The translations under genes were made by a program, and so were the position numbers. DNA of 20,804 bases from DATAEU01 sp046724395 (GTDB lineage Bacteria > Actinomycetota > UBA4738 > HRBIN12). Shown here in pieces: positions 13,541 to 20,804 of the stretch (position 1 is the stretch's first letter; each line of letters starts with the position of its first letter). Location of the stretch: positions 1-20,804 of the forward strand of contig JBKOWM010000077.1 in assembly GCA_046724395.1 (NCBI GenBank). Direction: 5' to 3'. Below the pieces are notes generated by a model. That model worked only from the letters and a program-made list of their open reading frames with translations. It was not told where the DNA came from and searched no databases.

Positions 13541-14833
13541 GTGAGCAGCCGAGCTCACGGGCTGGCGGGAGTGGACGGCGACCGGCCGCCCGTCATCATC
13601 GTCGGGCTCGATTGCATCGCCGGACTGCAGACGGCCCGGATCTTCGCCCGCCGACGCGTTCCCGTCATCGGCGTCGTCGAGAATCGCCGTCACTTCTGCT
13701 CTCGTACGCGCGTGTGCGACCGGGTCGTCGAAACGGATCTCAGGACGCACGCGCTGGTCGAAACCCTCGTCGAGCTCGGCCGGACCCTGCCCGAGCGAGC
13801 CGTCCTCGTTCCGTGCACCGACGTGCCGGTACTGCTGATCTCGTCGAACCGGGAGGCCCTGACGCCCTACTACCACGTGGTCCTGCCTCCCCCGAGCGTT
13901 GTCGAGACGCTCGTCGACAAGACGCGCTTCTACCGGTTCGCGCTGGCGAACGGGCTTCCGATCCCCCCGACGCTGTTTCTCGAGTCGCGTCGGGACGCCG
14001 AGGAGGCGGCCCGATCGCTCTCGTTCCCCGCCATCGTCAAGCCGCCCGTCAGGAGCGCCGCGTGGCACGCGAGCGGACTGCGCAAGGTGCTGCGCGTCGA
14101 CGGTCCACGCGAGTTGATGGCCGTCTACGAGCGGGCCGCGCGGTGGGCAGACCAGCTCATCGTCCAGCAGTGGATCGAGGGGGACGAGAAAGAGCTGTAC
14201 TCATGCAACTGCTATCTCGGGCGAGACGGCCGGCCCCTGGCCTCCTTCGTCGCGAGGAAGATCCGGCAGTGGCCGCCGAGGACGGGTACGAGCTCGCTCG
14301 GGGAGGAGGTTCGCAACGACGTCGTCCTGGAAGAGACGATCCGACTGTTCACGATGGTCCCGTACTTCGGGCTCGGATACGTCGAGATGAAGAGGGACGC
14401 TCGAACCGGACAGCACTTCCTCATCGAGCCGAACATCGGGCGGCCCACCGGCCGGTCGGCGATCGCAGAACTGGGCGGCGTGGAATTGCTGGGGACGATG
14501 TACGCGGACGTGATCGGGGCTCCGCTCCCCGAACGACGGCGTCAGCGGTATCGAGGCGCGAAATGGATCTATCTTCGCCACGACGTGCAGTCCGCGCTGT
14601 GGTCGTGGCGCCGGGGCGAGCTCAGCGCGGCGGACTGGGCGCGATCATGGCGGGGTGTACGCAGGGATGCCGTGTTCTCGCTGACGGATCCGCTGCCCTT
14701 CTGGATCGATGTGTCACATACCGCCGGCGACATGCTTCGCCGACCGGGGCCGCCGCGTCGAGGAACGGGCCGCCGGGACATGACGCCGGAACGGCAGCCA
14801 AAGGATGTTGGCTCGCACCCTCATCTGACGTAG
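13541..14833 (+). CDS. ATP-grasp carboxylate-amine ligase-like protein
   Basis: The 430-residue protein has an N-terminal Rossmann-like domain (VIIVGLDCIAGLQTARIF) and an ATP-grasp core: DKTRFYRFALANGLPIPPT (127-144), the ATP-contact Lys167 in FPAIVKPP, IVQQWIEGDE and the metal ligands Glu282, Glu296 and Asn298 in FLIEPNIGRP. ATP-grasp enzymes activate a carboxylate as an acyl phosphate and join it to an amine or other nucleophile. Related proteins are frequent in surface-polysaccharide loci, with unknown substrates. A carboxylate-bearing product of the two preceding genes is an attractive but untested substrate. The GTG start is six bases after the pepM stop and has no strong ribosome site, so coupling is likely. 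The C-terminal 20 or so residues are low-complexity. Confidence 0.82.
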   Translation: MSSRAHGLAGVDGDRPPVIIVGLDCIAGLQTARIFARRRVPVIGVVENRRHFCSRTRVCDRVVETDLRTHALVETLVELGRTLPERAVLVPCTDVPVLLISSNREALTPYYHVVLPPPSVVETLVDKTRFYRFALANGLPIPPTLFLESRRDAEEAARSLSFPAIVKPPVRSAAWHASGLRKVLRVDGPRELMAVYERAARWADQLIVQQWIEGDEKELYSCNCYLGRDGRPLASFVARKIRQWPPRTGTSSLGEEVRNDVVLEETIRLFTMVPYFGLGYVEMKRDARTGQHFLIEPNIGRPTGRSAIAELGGVELLGTMYADVIGAPLPERRRQRYRGAKWIYLRHDVQSALWSWRRGELSAADWARSWRGVRRDAVFSLTDPLPFWIDVSHTAGDMLRRPGPPRRGTGRRDMTPERQPKDVGSHPHLT

Positions 14834-14935
14834 GCAAGATACGTCGCCGCACGCTGCCCGGCGGTGCTTGAGCTCCCCTACCGTGGTGAGGAGATCCTGC
14901 GACGAGCCCGGGCGCACGCTAGGAGAACACGCGCG

Positions 14936-16486
14936 ATGGTGATCCAGACCGAGCGGCACGACGTCGTGCCCGCCGTTTCTCCCGCGCCCCTGCCGGCATT
15001 GGTCGCGTTCTTCCGCGAGCTCGCGGCGGATGGCATCGGCCATTGCTCGTGGAAGAGCAACGAACACCTCGTCGCGGGGCTGACGGGCAACAGCGATATC
15101 GATCTGCTCGTCGCACGCGACGACGCGACGCGGTTCCGCGAGATCGCGGCCCGCCACGACCTCAAGCCGATCGTTCCGCCGCCGGACGCGACCCACGTCG
15201 CAATGGAGCATCTCCTGGGCCACGACCCGCGGTCGGGACGAACGTTCCACATCCACGTCCATTGGCAGCTCGTCCTCGGGGAACGGCACGTCAAGAATCA
15301 CCGGATCCCACTGGAACGAGCGTTCCTGGAGCCCACTCAGCTCCTGGACGGGGTTCCGGTTCCCCGCCCCGAGATGGAGCTCGTCGTACTGGTGATCAGG
15401 ACGCTGCTGAAGTACCGGGCCAGGGACGTGGTGAAGGATGTCCTCGGCATCCGTACGCCGGGTCTACCGGGCGAGACGAGGCGAGAGATCGCCTGGCTTC
15501 TTGATCGAACGACCGTGACCGACGTGAAGGCCGTCCTTCGCGCGGATGGCGGCGAGCTCCTGGCTCCGGACCTCGCCGCGCGTTTCCTGGACATCGCCAC
15601 GCACGATTCCCGGTCCGGGTACGCCCTGTTCACGCTGCGTCGGCGGGTGCGCCGATCGCTCGGTCATCTGCGCCGGACGGGACGCGTCCGCGCGAGCGCG
15701 CGGTACTTCCTCGCGCTGTTCCGGCGGCGCCAGTCGCGTCGGCGGCCCGCCGACACGGGGATGACCCTCCCGGGCGGCGGACTCACCATCGCGCTCGTCG
15801 GTTCGGACGGGTCGGGCAAGTCGACGATCGCCGCGGCCCTCGAGGAATGGCTCGGGTGGAAGCTCAGCGTTCGGACCTTCTATCTCGGAAGCAAGGCGCC
15901 ATCGCGGTCGAGCGACTGGACGTACGTCGCCTTCCGCGCGCTGCGCCGCGGGCACCGCACGGTGACTGCGAGAACGCGACGGCCGCGCGCCGCCGAGCCG
16001 ATCGCGCGGACGCGCGACGTCATGCTCGCACTGCACCATCTTGCGGTCGCTCGCGACCGGATCCGTCGTCATCGGCGCGGGTGCGGCGATGCGCAGACCG
16101 GGCGCGTCGTGATCTTCGATCGCCTGCCCCTCGAGAGGATCAGCATCCGCCCCGAGCACCGCCTGCTCGACGGACCGCAGATCCGGACGGTCCTGGATGC
16201 GAGGCGGCGCGGGACGATCCGTCGTCTCGCCGGCGTCGAGGATCGGATGTACCGGCGCATCGGGCTCCCGGACCACCTCGTCGTGCTGGACGTGAATCCG
16301 GATGTCTCGTTCGGCCGCAAACCGGATCATGAACCGGCCGTCCTCGCCGCGAAGAGCCGCGCCGCGGCGGAGCTCGCGTCGCTGGCGGAGGCGACCCGGT
16401 CGGTGAACGTGATCCGTATCGACGCGAACCGGGACCTCGACATCGTCCTTCGAGACCTCAAGGCGCGGCTCTGGAATGTCCTGTAG
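14936..16486 (+). CDS. Nucleotidyltransferase-like / P-loop kinase fusion protein
   Basis: The 516-residue protein joins two domains. Residues about 20-250 resemble the uncharacterised nucleotidyltransferase-like family (PF14907 type), with HCSWKSNEHL and the metal motif GNSDIDLLV (51-59), whose two Asp residues would bind metal. After an Arg-rich linker (about 235-272), residues 280-516 are a thymidylate-kinase-like domain with Walker A GSDGSGKST (289-297) and VIFDR near the centre. Such proteins could transfer NMP or phosphate to a small acceptor; the substrate is unknown. I chose ATG 14936 because AGGAGA lies nine bases before it; an upstream GTG at 14864 lacks one. The 102 bases before the gene show no clear promoter. 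Confidence 0.8.
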   Translation: MVIQTERHDVVPAVSPAPLPALVAFFRELAADGIGHCSWKSNEHLVAGLTGNSDIDLLVARDDATRFREIAARHDLKPIVPPPDATHVAMEHLLGHDPRSGRTFHIHVHWQLVLGERHVKNHRIPLERAFLEPTQLLDGVPVPRPEMELVVLVIRTLLKYRARDVVKDVLGIRTPGLPGETRREIAWLLDRTTVTDVKAVLRADGGELLAPDLAARFLDIATHDSRSGYALFTLRRRVRRSLGHLRRTGRVRASARYFLALFRRRQSRRRPADTGMTLPGGGLTIALVGSDGSGKSTIAAALEEWLGWKLSVRTFYLGSKAPSRSSDWTYVAFRALRRGHRTVTARTRRPRAAEPIARTRDVMLALHHLAVARDRIRRHRRGCGDAQTGRVVIFDRLPLERISIRPEHRLLDGPQIRTVLDARRRGTIRRLAGVEDRMYRRIGLPDHLVVLDVNPDVSFGRKPDHEPAVLAAKSRAAAELASLAEATRSVNVIRIDANRDLDIVLRDLKARLWNVL

Positions 16487-17303
16487 CCAGCGCGACCGGG
16501 GGCGGGCGCCGCGTCCGGTGCTCGTCGAGTTCATCGGCACTCCCGGATCGGGGAAGACGACGCTTTCCCTCCGCCTCATCGAAGAGCTCAGGCGCGAGGG
16601 GGCGACCGCGGGGTCGGTCGTGGGAACCGCCCGCGACCACGCCGCACGGACCCGCCTGGGCCGGCTCGTGCGGCTCGCGCCGATGCCGCTGCGGCGACCG
16701 ATGCTGTGGTGGACCTTCTACCTCCTTGCGACGTGGCACGCTCTGGTCTTCGCGCTTGAGCACCGCACGCTCGTTCGCGATGTCATTCGGATGCAGTATC
16801 ACCGGGCGATTCCCGGCGCGACCAAACGCCACATCGTGTACTGGTTCGTTCAGCTGGGCGGGCGGTACCGGTTCCTGCGAACGACGTCGCGGCCCGGTGA
16901 GGTCATCGTCTTCGACGACGGGTTCCTCCACCGCGCCGTCCACCTCCACGCTTCGTACGCCGAGTCGCCGGACGTCGGTCAACTGGCGGCGTATCTCGAG
17001 CGGATCCCACGTCCGGACGTCGTCGTGCATGCGAGCGCCGCGTGCGACGTCTGCGAGCAGCGGGTGGTGGCCCGAGGCGTGTGGGCGCATTCGCGCTCGC
17101 TGACACAGGAGCAGCTCGGCCGGTACCTGGTCGCAGCGGACGCGGTGACCCGCCGGGCGGCACGTCACGCGAGAGAGCGCGCGTGGACGGTTGTCGACGT
17201 GGCGACCGACGGGGAACCCGGCGACGTCGAGGAGGCGTTGGCTGAGGCCGTTGCGACGGTCGCGCGCACCGCTCGGATCGGCGAGGGGGTGTGCGCCGCG
17301 TGA
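16476..17303 (+). CDS. P-loop small-molecule kinase-like protein
   Basis: The 275-residue protein has a Walker A loop GTPGSGKTT (21-29) and VIVFDDGFLHRAV, with the acidic pair Asp147-Asp148 at the Walker B/acceptor position. This places it among adenylate/thymidylate-kinase-like P-loop proteins, though without a close match to a named enzyme. A Trp/Tyr-rich central segment (WWTFYLLATWHALVFAL, about 78-94) is hydrophobic and could contact membrane or a lipid acceptor. The ATG overlaps the previous stop by 11 bases, so the genes are translationally coupled. It is the third P-loop kinase domain in this gene run. The substrate cannot be read. Confidence 0.75.
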   Translation: MSCSQRDRGRAPRPVLVEFIGTPGSGKTTLSLRLIEELRREGATAGSVVGTARDHAARTRLGRLVRLAPMPLRRPMLWWTFYLLATWHALVFALEHRTLVRDVIRMQYHRAIPGATKRHIVYWFVQLGGRYRFLRTTSRPGEVIVFDDGFLHRAVHLHASYAESPDVGQLAAYLERIPRPDVVVHASAACDVCEQRVVARGVWAHSRSLTQEQLGRYLVAADAVTRRAARHARERAWTVVDVATDGEPGDVEEALAEAVATVARTARIGEGVCAA

Positions 17304-18487
17304 AGCACGGGATGTGGATCCCGCACGTCCCTCGGCCGTCCCTCGTCTCGGCTTCCGTCGCGGCTCGCCTGGCCCCACCCGCCCTCGACGACTCTGTCGT
17401 CCGGACGGTCTTGGAGCGTTACGGCCTGCGCCGCGGCGGTCGGTCGCGCAGCCTCCCGCTCGCCCGACGCAGCCGCAACGTCGTCGTACGGACGGATCGA
17501 GGCGAGAAGGTGCTCAGGCAGTACCGGCGGAAATGGTCCGAAGAGACCGTCCGGTACGTCCACTCGATCCTGCTGCGTCTGCGGGACGTCGGCTTCATCG
17601 CGCCCGCTCCGGACACGGCCGCCGACGGCTTGACCTGGACGAGGATCGGCGACGAACTCTTCGGCGTCTTCGGGGTGCTCCCGGGCAAGAACTACTCCGT
17701 CAACTACCTCCTGGGCCGCGACCGCCTGCGGCTGACAACGATCGCCGGGCAAACGCTTGCGAGGATGCATCTGCTCCTGGACGGCTTCGTTCCCGACGGT
17801 GGTCATCACGTCGGCCTCGTCTCCCCGGACGGGTCGAGGCGGCGGGACCTCGCCTGGTATGCCGCGAAGCTGGATGAGCTGCGGGACCGGTCGTCGGCCC
17901 TCACCGACGACGAGAGCAGGGCGCTGTCGAATCGCCTGATCCGATCCGCGCCGGCGGTGCTCGCGGAGATCGCGCTCGTGGAGGCGTCGCTCACCGACGT
18001 TGCACTACCCCGACTCGTGATCCACGGCGACTACGGCATCCACAACCTGCTCTTCCAGCGGGACGGCACGGCCGTGCCCGTGGACTTCGAGCTGTCGCGG
18101 CTGGACCTGCGGCTGAACGACCTCGTCTCCGCGCTCGTCAGGTACCAGCGCACGGGCAGTGCCGCCGACCGCATCCTGATGCAGACGTTCGTCGGCGCCT
18201 ACAGCGACGTCTTTCCGCTGTCGCCCGACGAGCTCGCGGTGTTCGCGGACGCGTGGCGCTCGTACACCCTCGACGCCGCCGTGCAGTATTGGAACTCGTA
18301 CTTCGAGACGAGCCGGTCCGTCCACAGGCTCCGGTCGGCCCTCTCTTCGATCGAACGAGCGCAATGGGTGGCGTCGCACCGGGAGGTCGTCGGGGGTCTC
18401 GTTCGCGCCGCCGAGGTCCGAGCCGCTCCATCCAACACTCCCCCCGCGTCGTTCGGCGTTCCCGTCGATCCGGGTGCGCGGCCATGA
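17300..18487 (+). CDS. APH-fold phosphotransferase (aminoglycoside phosphotransferase family)
   Basis: The 395-residue protein has a kinase-like fold: GQTLARMH before the hinge, the catalytic loop HGDYGIHN (242-249) with its Asp, and the metal-binding DFE (262-264). This family phosphorylates hydroxyls on small molecules (aminoglycosides, choline, homoserine, sugars). Nothing here marks it as a resistance gene; glycan loci commonly carry relatives of CotS or choline-kinase type. The GTG start overlaps the previous TGA in a GTGA arrangement with AGGGGG about ten bases upstream; a GTG at 17291 would add three residues. The stop overlaps the next start as ATGA, so it is part of one coupled operon. 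Confidence 0.83.
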   Translation: MKHGMWIPHVPRPSLVSASVAARLAPPALDDSVVRTVLERYGLRRGGRSRSLPLARRSRNVVVRTDRGEKVLRQYRRKWSEETVRYVHSILLRLRDVGFIAPAPDTAADGLTWTRIGDELFGVFGVLPGKNYSVNYLLGRDRLRLTTIAGQTLARMHLLLDGFVPDGGHHVGLVSPDGSRRRDLAWYAAKLDELRDRSSALTDDESRALSNRLIRSAPAVLAEIALVEASLTDVALPRLVIHGDYGIHNLLFQRDGTAVPVDFELSRLDLRLNDLVSALVRYQRTGSAADRILMQTFVGAYSDVFPLSPDELAVFADAWRSYTLDAAVQYWNSYFETSRSVHRLRSALSSIERAQWVASHREVVGGLVRAAEVRAAPSNTPPASFGVPVDPGARP

Positions 18488-19725
18488 GTACGGACGGTCC
18501 GGTGATCATGCTCGTCACGCCGAACCTCGACGTGGGCGGCGCCCAGGAGACGGTACGCCAGCTCGCCAGGTACCTGCCGCGCGCCGGCGCACGGACGGTC
18601 GTCTGCAGCTTCGGCGACGGCCCGCTGCGCGCGGAAATCGAGGCCGACGGCACACCCGTCGAGATGCTCCCGGCGCGCCGCCACAGTGTCATCGCGGTGC
18701 CGTCGTTCCTCGCCGAGATGATCGCGAGGCGCCGCGACGTCGTGCGACTCGTTCAGGCGCACGGCGTCGACGTCGTGCTGACGCAGGGGTTGGGGACGCT
18801 CGACTTCCTGATCATGTCGCTGCGGTGGCGCTCGCGAACGGCTGTGTGGTGGACCATCCAGAACGCCCAGTTCACCCTGCGGCGCGAGCATCTGAACAGC
18901 CACACGTGGCTGTTCGGGCCCAAACGCGTCGTTCACCGCTGGCTCTATCGGTTGGGCTCGGCGATCGTGGACGGCGTCATCGCCGTGTCGGATGAGACGG
19001 CGCGGTCGTTCGCCGCCGAGACGGGGACGCCGACCGATCGAATCCACGTCGTCTGCAACGCGGTCGACACCGAGGCGTTCGACGGGGTACGCGATCGGGC
19101 GAAGATCCGGGCCCAACTCGGGTTCGGTGCCGACGAGCATGTGATGACCGCCGTGGCGACGTTCAAGCGCCAGAAGGGGCACCGGTTCCTGATCGAGGCG
19201 ATCGCGTCGCTCGCGCCGCGGTTCCCCCGGCTACGTCTGCTCCTGATCGGCGACGGCGAGCTCGCCGACGACATTCGGGCGGACGTCGACTCCCGAGGGC
19301 TTTCGGGTGCGGTGCAGCTGCTCGGGACTCGTCGGGACATCCCCGACCTGCTGGCGAGCAGCGACTCGTTCGTGCTGCCGTCGCTGTGGGAAGGGCTTCC
19401 CGTTGCCCTGATCGAGGCGATGGCGAGCGGACTCCCGGTCGTCGCGACGCGTGTGAGCGGCACGGAACAAGTGGTCGAGGACGGCTCGACGGGCTGGCTC
19501 GTGCCCCCCGGGGATCCGTCCGCCCTCGCCAAGGCGATCGCCGAGCTGCTGTCCGACCCGGTCCGTGCGACGGCCGTCGCGGCGGCGGGCCGGGTCCGCG
19601 TCAACGAGGAGTTCGGCGCCGCTGCTCAGGCGGAACGGCTCCTCCGCCTGTTCGAGGGGCGCGCACCGGTCGCGGCCGACGCGGCGCTTGGATCCCCTCG
19701 CCCGGTCGCGGAGGATGCCCGGTGA
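18484..19725 (+). CDS. GT4-family glycosyltransferase
   Basis: The 413-residue retaining glycosyltransferase has the GT-B layout: N-terminal LVTPNLDVGGAQETV (10-24, acceptor side) and C-terminal RLLLIGDGEL, LGTRRDIPDLL and the E-x7-E nucleotide-sugar motif at Glu303/Glu311 in EGLPVALIEAMASG. It would add a sugar to a lipid-linked glycan at the cytosolic face. Donor and acceptor cannot be read. A cluster of aromatics (WWTIQNAQF, 122-130) may form the acceptor pocket. The ATG overlaps the preceding stop as ATGA, and the stop overlaps the next gene's GTG, so it is translated in an operon with its neighbours. Confidence 0.95.
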   Translation: MSTDGPVIMLVTPNLDVGGAQETVRQLARYLPRAGARTVVCSFGDGPLRAEIEADGTPVEMLPARRHSVIAVPSFLAEMIARRRDVVRLVQAHGVDVVLTQGLGTLDFLIMSLRWRSRTAVWWTIQNAQFTLRREHLNSHTWLFGPKRVVHRWLYRLGSAIVDGVIAVSDETARSFAAETGTPTDRIHVVCNAVDTEAFDGVRDRAKIRAQLGFGADEHVMTAVATFKRQKGHRFLIEAIASLAPRFPRLRLLLIGDGELADDIRADVDSRGLSGAVQLLGTRRDIPDLLASSDSFVLPSLWEGLPVALIEAMASGLPVVATRVSGTEQVVEDGSTGWLVPPGDPSALAKAIAELLSDPVRATAVAAAGRVRVNEEFGAAAQAERLLRLFEGRAPVAADAALGSPRPVAEDAR

Positions 19726-20288
19726 CGGCGCCGCTCGAACTCGTCCATCCGAGCGCCATCGTCGAGGACGGCGCGTCGGTCGGTGCCGGGACCCGGATCT
19801 GGCATACGAGCCACATCCGGTCGGGCAGCGCGATCGGCGCCGACTGCACGATCGGGTTCTCCGTCTACGTTGATACCGAGGTCGTCGTCGGCGACCGCTG
19901 CAAGATTCAGAACCACGTCTCGCTGTACCGTGGCGTCGTCCTCGCCGACGATGTCTTCGTCGGTCCGTCCGCGACGTTCACGAACGATCTCTACCCCCGC
20001 GCCGCCTCGCAGACGTGGCAGGTCGTCCCGACGCGCGTCGGATCCGGGGCCAGCATCGGCGCCAACGCGACGATCGTGTGTGGCGTCGAGATCGGGGCCT
20101 GGTCGATGGTCGGCGCCGGCAGCGTCGTCACGCGGGACGTGCGGCCGCACGCACTCGTGTCCGGAGCCCCGGCGCGGCTTCGCGGGTGGGTCTGCACCTG
20201 CGGGCACCGGCTGGCCCGAGCGGACGAGTCGATTCCGCCGGGATGCGACTCCTGCGGTCGATCGACCCGGGGGATGGTGTCGACGTGA
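19722..20288 (+). CDS. WbpD-like left-handed beta-helix acyltransferase with C-terminal zinc ribbon
   Basis: The 188-residue protein consists of hexapeptide repeats (for example VEDGASVGAGTRIW, GSGASIGANATIV and EIGAWSMVGAGSVV) that form a left-handed beta helix, and has the FTNDLYPRA segment typical of the WbpD/WlbB group. Those enzymes acetylate the 3-amino group of UDP-2-acetamido-3-amino-sugars. The C-terminus carries Cys158, Cys160, Cys175 and Cys178, spaced as a small zinc ribbon. The neighbouring aminotransferase supports a 3-amino-sugar pathway. The GTG overlaps the glycosyltransferase TGA. The donor could be another acyl-CoA. Confidence 0.87.
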   Translation: MTAPLELVHPSAIVEDGASVGAGTRIWHTSHIRSGSAIGADCTIGFSVYVDTEVVVGDRCKIQNHVSLYRGVVLADDVFVGPSATFTNDLYPRAASQTWQVVPTRVGSGASIGANATIVCGVEIGAWSMVGAGSVVTRDVRPHALVSGAPARLRGWVCTCGHRLARADESIPPGCDSCGRSTRGMVST

Positions 20289-20804
20289 TCGCCATCAGTG
20301 AGCCGTTGCTCGGCGAGCTCGAGGAGAAGCTCGTGCTCGAGGCGCTCCGGTCCGGACGCCTCGCACAGGGGCCGATGGTCGAGCGCTTCGAGGACGAGAT
20401 GCGCGGCGCCGTCGGCGTGCGGCATGCCGTCGCCGTCAACAACGGGACGAGCGCGCTGATCGCGGCGCTGATGGCACACCGTGTCGGCCCCGGCGACGAG
20501 GTCATCACCTCTCCGTTCACCTTCGTGGCGACGCTCAACGCGATCCTGCACGTGGGCGCCCTCCCGCGGTTCGTCGACATCGGCGACGACTTCAACCTCG
20601 ACGGCGACCTCCTCTGCGAAGCGATCGGACCCGCGACCCGAGCGATCCTCCCCGTCCACCTGTACGGACTGCCGGCGGACATGGCTCGGATCGCGGACGC
20701 TGCCGGCCGCCGCGAACTCGCGATCGTCGAGGACGCTGCGCAGGCGCTTGGGGCGCGGGCAGGTGGGCGGTCGGTCGGCTCGTTCGGTACGGGCTGCTTC
20801 TCGT
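20285..20804 (+). CDS. DegT/DnrJ/EryC1/StrS-family sugar aminotransferase, N-terminal fragment
   Basis: The 173 visible residues match PLP-dependent sugar aminotransferases such as WbpE: NNGTSALIAAL, with the phosphate-binding Gly-Thr-Ser at 54-56, SPFTFVAT (76-83), PVHLYGLPADM and VEDAAQALGA with Asp150, the residue that contacts the PLP ring nitrogen. The catalytic Lys lies beyond the right edge, so activity cannot be confirmed. It would convert a 3- or 4-keto nucleotide sugar to the amine that the adjacent WbpD-like enzyme acetylates. The GTG overlaps the previous stop as GTGA; an ATG at 20243 is an alternative. Confidence 0.93.
   Translation, partial: MIAISEPLLGELEEKLVLEALRSGRLAQGPMVERFEDEMRGAVGVRHAVAVNNGTSALIAALMAHRVGPGDEVITSPFTFVATLNAILHVGALPRFVDIGDDFNLDGDLLCEAIGPATRAILPVHLYGLPADMARIADAAGRRELAIVEDAAQALGARAGGRSVGSFGTGCFS

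Noticed and set aside
14834..14935. Internal promoter before the nucleotidyltransferase/kinase fusion
   Set aside because: TTGGCT and GATACG-like words are present but no pair has acceptable spacing.
17300..18487. Antibiotic resistance kinase
   Set aside because: Only the general APH-fold motifs are present and the context is glycan synthesis, so a resistance call is not supported.
1..20804. CRISPR array, tRNA, rRNA, insertion sequence or prophage
   Set aside because: No spaced direct repeats, tRNA-like cloverleaf, transposase or phage motif was seen; the only repeat arrays are the groES leader and the flippase tail.

Overview
The window is high-GC bacterial DNA. Its genes are tightly packed, often overlap by GTGA or ATGA, and use many GTG starts. 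It carries a groES-groEL operon under a CIRCE operator. The GroEL sequence and base composition suggest an uncultured, probably deep-branching actinobacterial lineage. That placement is inferred from protein flavour only, and another high-GC phylum such as Chloroflexota is not excluded. I see no rRNA, tRNA, insertion sequence, phage gene or CRISPR array. No gene-free stretch exceeds 300 bases; the longest are 3281-3540, 10668-10913 and 5095-5313, and each is described below.

Left part (1-3540, minus strand): the start of an NAD-dependent sugar epimerase/dehydratase, a secreted calcineurin-like phosphoesterase, and groEL and groES. The groE operon has a strong hairpin terminator, a sigma70-like promoter, a perfect CIRCE element and an unusual purine-rich tandem repeat in its 5' leader.

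Middle (3541-10667): surface-polysaccharide genes on both strands. They encode a GAF-like/phosphoglycosyl transferase fusion, a sulfotransferase, a Wzx-type flippase with a repetitive acidic tail, an HPr-kinase-like protein and an alkaline-phosphatase-superfamily hydrolase.

Right part (10914-20804, plus strand): one long run of nearly continuous genes. In order they are a thymidylate-kinase-like P-loop protein, a D-2-hydroxyacid dehydrogenase, a phosphoenolpyruvate mutase (PepM)-like enzyme, an ATP-grasp ligase, a nucleotidyltransferase/kinase fusion, another P-loop kinase, an APH-fold phosphotransferase, a GT4 glycosyltransferase, a WbpD-like acetyltransferase and a DegT/WbpE-like aminotransferase cut by the window edge.

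Taken together this looks like a surface-glycan locus. The phosphoglycosyl transferase would start a lipid-linked glycan. The glycosyltransferase and the amino-sugar enzymes would extend or supply it, the sulfotransferase could decorate it, and the flippase would export it. The most striking part is a PepM-like enzyme directly after a 2-hydroxyacid dehydrogenase, with no phosphonopyruvate decarboxylase in view. PepM makes the C-P bond of phosphonates, so the pair suggests phosphonopyruvate made and reduced to phosphonolactate, perhaps to decorate the glycan through the neighbouring ATP-grasp, kinase and nucleotidyltransferase proteins. That pathway is inference. The PepM signature also carries one unusual substitution, Asn for Lys after Glu-Asp, which needs testing.
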